NCBI GenBank assembly: GCA_026770585.1
Contig: MU646384.1
Coordinates: 620,623-648,967, forward strand
DNA length: 28,345 bases
Reading direction: 5' to 3'
Source: Baffinella frigidus
Lineage: Eukaryota > Cryptophyceae > Cryptomonadales > Baffinellaceae
The notes below the pieces were generated by a model, which saw only the letters and a program-made list of their open reading frames with translations, was not told the origin of the DNA and did no database searches. The translations under genes and the position numbers were made by a program. This document shows positions 21,711 to 28,345 of this stretch, one piece after another. The number at the start of each line of letters is the position of its first letter. Within the stretch, counting starts at the first letter, position 1.

Positions 21711-21916
21711 GATGCCTCCAGCCGCTTCCAGCCGCTTCCAGAAGACCAGACGAGTCTCTCCCCCCTGTGACCTCGTTCAAAAAATTACAAATCCAACGTA
21801 CGAGCCATCTAAAGGAAATCCAATACCTTGGTACAAATCCTGGACTTTCCAGTGAGAACCTCGAGTTATCTTTTACTGCTGCAGTCACGGCTTATCGAGA
21901 CCAGCTCTTCGCCAAA

Positions 21917-22357
21917 ATGCTGGCGACCGCTGGAACTTCCTTCTTCACCAAGTCGTGGTGCGCTCCCCACGGTCCACCTGTTGGAACAACTCGCGCCTGA
22001 ATCCCGTGTGCAGCTGGGTGGGGTGGGGTGCGCTTGCGAGTCGTGCTAGCCTTCTGCGTGCTTGTGGATGGGGCTATTTTTCGTCTCTTGACAAACCACC
22101 CCATATCACGGGGCTGGTATGGCTGGGGGAGAGAGCGCCGCGCAGTGGCAACTGGCCGAATTTTGGGCCTCTTCATGTGGCGCAGGATCCATCCGGCCGC
22201 CAAGAACCCCCACGAGGTGGGGCGTTTTCGAGCCGAACTTCAACACCACGGCGCCGAAGCTCCGTGTTCATGAGGACACCTCCAACTGGTTTGAAACCCA
22301 GAGCGCGTACACCGACAAGGAGAAGTCGAACATCTCGGGTTCCGTCTAGGCGAGCAA
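21917..22357 (+). pseudogene. broken copy of the small divergent gene
   Basis: Corresponds to exons 1 (21917-21957) and 2 (22186-22357). Exon 1 is intact (MLATAGTSFFTKS). Exon 2 has an 8-base deletion after HEVG, which shifts the frame, and a 7-base deletion near the end that produces TAG; its donor context changed from CAG|GT to CAA|GT. Compare the intact copy at 23855-24300. Confidence 0.75.
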
Positions 22358-22376
22358 GTCTAAATGGGAGCGCAGT

Positions 22377-23835
22377 GGCGGACCTTCTGATAGAGTTTCC
22401 TGATATTTCAGAAAGGGCAGGCATGTGTTTCCAGATTCTCTGTTTTTCATCAGTGAGGTACCCCTGTAACCTTTGCTCGCTGACCCCTCCCTCTCCTCGC
22501 ACCCCCCCCCTCCCCCCCCTCCCCTCACACACTACTCTCAGATCAAGATTCTGCGCGCATGACAGAGGTACTGCAGCGGTACATGCTAAGACCTTTCAAT
22601 TTCCAAGGTTTCAGCACTCGGGAACCCTGTCTTCCCAGGGAATGTGGGTGAGTTTTTGGGTGCCTGAAAATGCGCTGGCTTCATTCTCCGGGGGTGGGGG
22701 GGGGAGGTGGCAAGCGATCTGAGGGTCAAAAACAATGAACCAACAAGTTCCTGGGAGAACGCAGGTCCTTCAAAACTGAGAACCGCTACCCCTCAAAATC
22801 TCTTCTCCTGATCAGAACCCCCCCCCCCCCTATTTACCCCACTATTCCGGTGCGTGTTTTTATTCGGGAGAGGATACCCTGTAAGCAAACCGTAAAGCCA
22901 GGGAATACGCAGCCCCCTAGTGCACCAGGACCAACCCGGACATTCTGAATAAATAAGAACATTCTGAATAAATAAGAACATGAGGCCTGCGTTTCTACTG
23001 CGTTTCTTAATAATTAAGAAAGTAATCAGTAAGGGAGGGCGAGTTTTCAGAATGCCCGCTTCTTATGAGCGAGGTACCTCTGTACAGTGTACCTGTAATC
23101 TCCCTTCAATTACGTGAAATTACAGGCAAGGGACAATCCGAGGCACTACTGGCGACACGGGGCTCAAACAGGAAACTGTGAACACAGGGCGTAGAACGTA
23201 GACGACTTGACTGCGCACACCCGTGTCTGAACGCTACACCGTTCGCGCTGAGTGACGGAAACGCCTCGCAACAACAGACCATGCTGCAACTCATATCGGA
23301 GTCACTACACCTCCGGCCCCTCCGCGACTAGTCCGAAACCTCAGCGCCGAGTAGCCACGGATACACCGGATGATGGGTTCGTATAGCCACGAGCCAAAAC
23401 CGGAGGGGGGGGGATGCAACCCTGCTTCTGTTGACAAAATTGTTTTGGACCAAGGGCCATTCCCACCCATCAAACTCTGTTCTGCAGGCTGCACCCGAGG
23501 ACAAAACCCTCAGTGTTTTCCCTAGAAGTCATCCCCTCACTGGCGGCCCTCCACTGCGCCCACCTTGCCCCTCTGCCCAGCTGCGCTGCAGGTAGCAGCC
23601 TGCTACCACTGCAAAGCTTCTCTCTGCGACAAGGTGCAAGAAGTGCGTGGGACCAAGCCCGGGGGTCCCCCGCACCACAGCGTGTGCGGTCATCTGGACA
23701 ATGCTGACGTGACACAGCGTGGCAAAATGCCCCCTCCGCGTTTTTGTACATGCATTGAAGACAAGGGGAGTATTTTCCCGTGTTGAAGACCGAAGCTCAT
23801 CCCCCAGCAGCGCCCAGCTGGACCGAGCAACGGTT
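22377..23835. other. spacer between the inverted arms
   Basis: About 1.46 kb. It contains solo ends of family A (gtgaggtacccctgtaa at 22455; ttatgagcgaggtacctctg at 23063), a 19-base tandem duplication (cattctgaataaataagaa, 22939-22977), poly-C tracts and a segment (22640-22720) resembling the inside of element E. I see no convincing gene apart from one weak candidate exon. Confidence 0.5.
23592..23642 (+). CDS. weak candidate exon, Cys-rich
   Basis: After gctgcgctgcag the frame reads VAACYHCKASLCDKVQE before GTGCGT. CxxCxxxxCD is reminiscent of a B-box-type zinc-binding start, but the segment is too short to assign and no partner exon is seen. Confidence 0.2.
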
Positions 23836-23854
23836 ACTGCGCTGCCATCTAGAC

Positions 23855-24300
23855 CTGCTCGCCGCAGTCCCAGACGGAACCCGAGATTTTGGACTTCTCC
23901 TTGTCGTTGTACGCGCTCTGGGTTTCAAACCAGTTGGGGGTGTCCTCATGAACACGGAGCTTCGGCGCCGTGGTGTTGAAGTTCGGCTTGTGCTGACCAA
24001 ACCACCCCACCTCGTGGGGGTTCTTGACGGCCGGATGGATCCTGCGCCACATCAAGAGCCCCCCCAGACCGTCAGTTTGCACTGCGCGGCGCTCTCTCCC
24101 CCAGCCATACCAGCCCCGTCCTGGGACGTCTCTTGACAAACCGCCCCATCCACAAGCACGCAGAAGGCTAGCACGACCCGCAAGCACACCCCACCCCACC
24201 CAGCTGCACACGGGATTCAGGCGCGAGTTGTTCCAACAGGGGGACCGTGGGGAGCGCACCACGACTTGGTGAAGAAGGAAGTTCCAGCGGTCGCCAGCAT
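23855..24300 (-). CDS. small divergent gene of unknown function, first two exons
   Basis: Exon 1, 24260-24300, encodes MLATAGTSFFTKS plus TG; exon 2, 23855-24041, begins with G after tggcgcag and completes Trp. The phase-2 join reads SWIHPAVKNPHEVGWFG, then QHKPNFNTTAPKLRVHED, TPNWFETQSAYNDKEK and SVWDCGEQ, and ends at CAG|GTCTAG. About 75 residues are visible; later exons could not be found below 23855, where the duplication also ends. Many aromatic, His and Pro residues and a short hydrophobic start suggest a small conserved structural or organelle protein, but I do not recognise it. It shares a 221-base upstream region head-to-head with the kinesin gene. Two exons with exact phase, and a decayed copy showing what loss looks like, support a real gene. 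Confidence 0.6.
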
Positions 24301-24521
24301 TTTGGCGAAGAGCTGGTCTCGATAACCGTTTTGTAACGGTGCCGTGACTGCAGCAGTAAAAGATAACTCGAGGTTCTCACTGGAAAGTCCAGGATTTGTA
24401 CCAAGGTACTGGATTTCCTTTAGATGGCTCGTACGTTGGATTTGTAATTTTTTGAACGAGGTCACAGGGGGGAGAGACTCGTCTGGTCTTCTGGAAGCGG
24501 CTGGAAGCGGCTGGAGGCATC
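24301..24521. promoter_or_regulatory. shared head-to-head promoter region
   Basis: 221 bases lie between the start codons of the divergent gene and the kinesin gene. They contain a short hairpin, aaccgttttgtaacggt (about 24323-24339), that the left arm lacks, and a 10-base direct repeat (ctggaagcgg, twice, about 24491-24510) shortly before the kinesin ATG. No TATA box is evident. Confidence 0.5.
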
Positions 24522-27500
24522 ATGTCTGAGGAGAAGATCCAGGTCTCGGTGCGCGTGCGCCCGCTGAACAAGAGGGAAGTCGCTGCCAACGAGAAGTCGG
24601 GCTGGCGTGTCGTGGACGGCGTGTCCATTCTTCCCAGCGAGAAGGGCTCTGCCCAGGGTTTCACTTTCGGTGGGAGCCCCCTCCCCCAGCCTGGCGAGCA
24701 TGCGGGGAGCGATTTTGCTAACCTCGGTGCAATGCATGGCGGCAGACCATGTATTCGACGAGGCCTCGACGCAGAAGGGCGTGTACAAGGCCTGCGCGTC
24801 CAACATCATCGAGTCCACCCTCAACGGACAGAACGGTTTCCCCTCGACCCCGGCTGCACACTCTAGTCGCATCGGCCCGCTGACTTGGTGTTGGTTGACA
24901 CAGGTACTATCTTCGTGTACGGGCAGACCAGCAGTGGGAAGACGCACACGATGCAGGGAACCGACAAGGATGAGGGCATCGTGCCGCAGGGCATCTCCTA
25001 CGTCTTTGACCAGATCAAGCAGCGCGGAAGCAAGCAGGTGCTTGCGCTGCCCACACTCTTGCTGCATCTAACCCCACACGCGCGTGTTTCTGTGCTTTCT
25101 TGGCGCACGGCAGGATTCGTCGGGCGGGTTTCAGGCGTGAGGGATGCGTTGTGGGTGAAACAGATATCAATGCCGAGGGCGACTGCCGCTGATGCTGACG
25201 CGCTTGCACGCTTTCAGGACTTCATGGTGCGCTGCAGCTACATCGAGATCTACAACGAGGTGATCTCGGACCTGCTCGTGACCAACGGCAAGCCCTTGAA
25301 GCTGCACCAGGACCTGAAGAAAGGCACTGTCGTCGCGGGCGCGACCATGACAATGGTTGCCAACACCAAAGCGGCCATGGAGCTCATCAACAAGGGCACG
25401 ACGCGGCGGCACGTCGGGGCGACGACGATGAACGAGGAGAGCAGCCGGTCGCACTCCATCTTCCGCATGTTCATCGAGTCTTGTGCCAAGAACCCAGACG
25501 GGACCAGCGGCGCGGCGATCCTCGGCGAGCTCTACCTCGTCGACCTCGCAGGGTCGGAGCGCCAGTCGCAGACCCAGACCACCGGGGTGCGCCTCAAGGA
25601 GGGCGCCAACATCAACAAGTCGCTGCTCACGCTCAGCCTCGTGATCTCGAAGCTGTCGGGGTTGAAGCCGGGGGGCGGGGCGCAGCACGTGCCCTTTCGC
25701 GACTCGAACCTCACGCGCATCCTGCAGCGCGCCCTTGGCGGCAACTCCCGCACCTCCATCATCTGCACGGTCTGCTCCTCCTTTCTTGCTCGCATGCCCT
25801 CACCCATTCGTCCCACACGTGAGACCCACTTGCGATTCACCCAGGCGCCCCAACGCGCCTGAAACGCGACCCACCACTCCCACGCCTCAGAAACCACATT
25901 CGTCACCTGCGCTGTCTCTATGTTCAGGATTATGCGGCGTTTTGGCACACGATTGACCTGGACTATGCGAGTTGGGTTGCTGCACGACCTGTGTAGCAAC
26001 TTGTTGCGGAATGTCGAGATTTGATTCGTTGCTCACGATATGTGGATGGCAAAGAACTGATGCCTTATGCACCACCGTGCAGGTGACACCTGCGGCGTGC
26101 CACGCGGAGGAGACGAAGTCGACGCTCCAGTTCGCAGAGCGCGCAAAGTCCATCACTAACAAGGCGTCCGTCAACGCGATTCTCGACGACCAGGCCATGC
26201 TCAAGTCACCCCCCCCCCTACCTCCCCCTCCTCCAACTTCCTGCCCCCCGCCCACTCTCCACCGCACAGGGGTTGCACCAGGGCGATGGCTACACCAGAG
26301 ATGGTTTTCCCCGGGGACAGCTGGGATGTGAATATTTCCCGCGAAACCCAACCCGCGCGCGTGAGCGACGTTGGCTGCGTCGCTTCAGGCAGGCGGGACC
26401 TTTCTGGTAAACGCGCGCCAGACAGCAGCCTACTGACTGCAGGGTTCTCGTGGGAAGCGTCGTGGTTCACTCGCAGAACCCGTGTGTTCCAAAGCCGGCG
26501 CGCCGGTTCAGCTTCCAGCCGCGGTGTGATTTCGTACGAGTTCTCAGCCGCGGTCTGATTTCCGGCGCGGCGGGCCTGGTTTCCTGACTTCGGGGAAGTT
26601 TGGCAGGATTTGCCAAAAGGAGATCGAGTCGCTGAAGCGGAAGCTGCGGTTCACCTCCGCGGGCGGACAGAACGACATCCCCACCGAAATCGTAGCGATG
26701 GTCAATGAGGAGCGTTCCCCTCCCACGCAGCGGGCTACCAAGGGATTTTCGACCCAAACCAGGCCACCTTTCTGTTACCTTATACGTAGGACCCCCCCTA
26801 TGTCTCTACTGGTTGCCTACCGTAGAGTCCTAGGTCTTATCGCTTAGTGTTGTTCAAAATCCCTTCGAAGTCCGCTGTGTGGGTTACCTCTGATGCCGAG
26901 ACACGGGACCCGTGCCACTGTTGCGTGCCAATGTACCCTGCGCCTCTGTTGCCGAAACACGGTTCTCGTGCCACTGTTGCCGAAGCACTGCCTTTCCAGT
27001 GTACTGAGCCTGACCGGTGTGGGCATCATCCCGGGGCCAACACAACCTACACGGGTGAGCTTACCCACACAGCGGGCTACGCAGGGGAAAACGCTTCAGA
27101 ATCAAACCATTTCCGGCCACCTTGTCCGTAGGAACCCCCACTATGTCCCTACAGATCGCCTACCGTAGGGTCGTAGGTCTCATCGCTTAGGTGCTATTCA
27201 AAACCCCTTCAAGGTCCATTGTGTGGAGCTAACAGTGGTTCGGGGGGCCCACGGAAGCAGAAGTTGGCGCTTGAGTCGAAGCTGGAGCTCCAGCAGCTGG
27301 AGATTGGTCAGAAAAACGAGACGATCAAGGAGCAGAACAACAAACACCTCAAGATGGCCGAGATGGTTGTCCGCACTGGTAACGCATCTCTCCCTTGCTC
27401 CCACCCTCCCTTCCTGCGACCTCCCTCGCGCTCTCCCGGACACCTCCCCCGCTCCCGCTCTGAGAGCTACCACCCTCCCTCCCTTGTCACCTGCTCGGGT

Positions 27501-27773
27501 GCAGCCTGTCGACCACACAGCCCTGATATCCCGGGTGGGGTGTCCTCAGAGGCTCCCTCAGAGGCCCAACCTCCGAAGTTTGTAGATACATTATGTAGAA
27601 AATAGGGATTTTCCAGCCTGCGGGGTGGCAGATTCGGAGAGCGCACCCTGAAACTGACTCCTGTGCTTTGGCACGTGTTTGCAGGCGCGTCCACGACCAT
27701 GGAGGAGGCGGAGCGCGCGAATGCCAAGCGCATCAAGCCCGCCATGCGCTCGGTTTTCTCCCGCCCTCTCTCT

Positions 27774-27818
<45 letters not shown>

Positions 27819-28278
27819 CGTTGGAGCCACGACCCTCTCCCGTGAATTGATAGCCACCCGTCGACTCACCGCCCTCTCCCTTTCTGGCGCCGATGTCGTA
27901 GCCAACCTTGGCCGTCCTTGCGTGCGGCCCTGGCTGCCCATCACCGCAGCAATGTCGCCAGCCCAGAGCACCGCAGCACTCCCGCTAGCCCAGAGCACCG
28001 CAGCAATGCTGTTGGCGTCCAGCACTGCAGCACTTCTGCTTGCTCGTTGGTGTCTCCCTTGAGGAGCGTCCCTGCGCACAGTGTGGGTGGTAACTGCTGG
28101 GGTGCTTGCCAACCGTGGGTGGCAACCGTGGGTGTAGTTGGTAACCGTGGGTGTGGTGGCGTGCAGTCGTGGTGCCCGTCGTTCGCAGGCAACATGTCTC
28201 TCGCGGTGCCCAGGCCCTTCTTGGCTGCCTCGGGCCTCCAGGTCTCGGCCATCACCGAGGAAGACGAAGAGGTCTGCA

Positions 28279-28345
<67 letters not shown>
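24522..28345 (+). CDS. kinesin, CENP-E/kinesin-7-like, N-terminal motor, 3' end beyond the window
   Basis: A plus-end-type microtubule motor. Exons: 24522-24669, 24746-24835, 24904-25037, 25218-25769, 26083-26204, 26607-26700, 27258-27378, 27685-about 27751, all in phase. The motor starts SEEKIQVSVRVRPLNKREV. P-loop GQTSSGKT is at residues 86-93, switch I NEESSRSH at 196-203 and switch II LVDLAGSE at 231-238; GVRLKEGANINKSLLTL, HVPFRDSNLTRILQRALGG and ICT|VTPA follow. All catalytic motifs are intact. AEETKSTLQFAERAKSITNK and the neck KEIESLKRKL match CENP-E (RYRKEIMDLKKQL), hence kinesin-7. After it comes a coiled coil (KQKLALESKLELQQLEIGQK). Introns carry two family C elements and minisatellites. 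An exon near 28190 may follow. Confidence 0.9.
25770..26082 (+). other. kinesin intron 4
   Basis: 313 bases between ACG|GTCTGC and gtgcag|GTG. The frame stays open for a while after the donor, but the family sequence ICTVTPA is restored only by splicing. Confidence 0.8.
26723..26883. mobile_element. family C TIR element in kinesin intron 6
   Basis: Begins cccacgcagcgggctaccaa and ends ttcgaagtccgctgtgtggg, inverted with respect to each other. Inner sequences ggccacctttctgttacctt and cctaccgtagagtcctaggt match the copies at 14330 and 27064. It starts about 22 bases after the splice donor. Confidence 0.75.
27064..27226. mobile_element. family C TIR element, second copy in the same kinesin intron
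   Basis: Begins cccacacagcgggctacgca and ends ttcaaggtccattgtgtgga. It has the same orientation as the copy at 26723, from which it is separated by 180 bases containing short repeats (cgtgccactgttgcc twice). Confidence 0.75.
27776..27807 (+). repeat. CT microsatellite
   Basis: About 15 CT units in the kinesin intron after the exon at 27685. Confidence 0.9.
27955..28165. repeat. intronic minisatellites
   Basis: 27958-28035 has about three copies of a 27-30-base unit with gcccagagcaccgcagcaat. 28082-28165 has several copies of aaccgtgggtg-type units. Both are non-coding although one frame is open through the first. Confidence 0.65.
28191..28280 (+). CDS. candidate next kinesin exon
   Basis: After cgttcgcag one frame reads NMSLAVPRPFLAASGLQVSA then ITEEDEEVCIPP, running into the poly-C tract. 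It is acidic and protein-like, but its phase does not match the donor I prefer for the previous exon, so an exon border or an intervening exon is missing. Confidence 0.4.
28279..28345 (+). repeat. poly-C tract at the window end
   Basis: The last 67 bases are all C. Together with the internal poly-G tract and the C-rich first bases of the window, this may mark assembly edges or truly long homopolymers. Confidence 0.9.

Larger units (their letters stand above)
21515..22376. repeat. left arm of a large inverted duplication
   Basis: About 860 bases match the complement of 23836-24717 with few changes. The left arm ends inside kinesin intron 1. Differences include 7- and 8-base deletions in the small divergent gene, an internal reversed segment near 22092-22114 and absence of a short hairpin sequence present in the right arm. 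Confidence 0.9.
23836..24717. repeat. right arm of the large inverted duplication
   Basis: About 880 bases, the complement of 21515-22376, containing exon 1 of the kinesin gene, the shared upstream region and two exons of the divergent gene. This arm is continuous with the rest of the kinesin gene and is taken as the original. Confidence 0.9.

Noticed and set aside
22028-22722. Open frames of 81-255 residues over the left arm
   Set aside because: They combine different frames of the decayed small gene and spacer sequence. Comparison with the intact right arm shows deletions and a stop.
25770-25862. Extension of kinesin exon 4 to a stop at 25862
   Set aside because: The motor sequence ICTVTPA is restored only by joining 25769 to 26083. 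The extension lacks conserved residues and would remove the end of the motor domain.

Overview
The window is nuclear DNA from a eukaryote with short introns, most likely a microalga with a complex red plastid. My best guess is a cryptophyte; a heterokont or dinoflagellate-like alga cannot be excluded. The grounds are: split genes whose exons join in phase at GT/AG borders; a protein that starts with a signal peptide followed directly by a phenylalanine, the usual cleavage context of plastid preproteins in cryptophytes and heterokonts; a RAP-domain protein with helical repeats of the organelle-RNA type; a CENP-E-like kinesin; and abundant degenerate TTTAGGG (plant/algal-type) telomere-like DNA. 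There are no bacterial operons, tRNA, rRNA or CRISPR arrays that I can see.

Layout. 1-2900: a few candidate plus-strand exons of an unrecognised gene, ending in a nest of inverted-repeat elements. 2900-4880: mostly small palindromic transposable elements and a telomere-like array. 5301-6572 (minus): the first four exons of a protein N-terminal asparagine amidohydrolase (NTAN1 type). 7325-18963 (minus): the main gene of the window, about 20 exons and about 990 residues, a plastid-targeted protein made of about a dozen 38-residue repeats followed by a RAP domain. Almost every intron holds telomere-like DNA, minisatellites or small palindromic elements. 18964-21510: a duplicated small exon and a 1.7 kb C-strand telomere-like array. 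21515-22376 and 23836-24717: a large inverted duplication. Each arm carries the first exon of the kinesin gene and the first two exons of a divergently transcribed small gene of unknown function. The left arm is truncated and broken; the right arm appears to be the working copy. 24522-28345 (plus): the kinesin gene, running off the window into a poly-C tract.

How it fits together. The repeat/RAP protein should bind organelle transcripts, and its N-terminus points to the plastid. The kinesin should act in mitosis or microtubule transport. NTAN1 acts in the Arg/N-degron pathway. I see no functional link between these genes. The unusual biology lies in the genome structure: a repeat protein assembled from single-repeat exons with introns at two fixed points, telomere-like sequence in nearly every intron, one case where such an array split and duplicated an exon end while keeping the frame, and an inverted duplication whose broken end meets telomere-like DNA in the orientation expected for chromosome healing. 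All exon borders were found by eye from phase, AG/GT borders and family similarity, with no transcript data.
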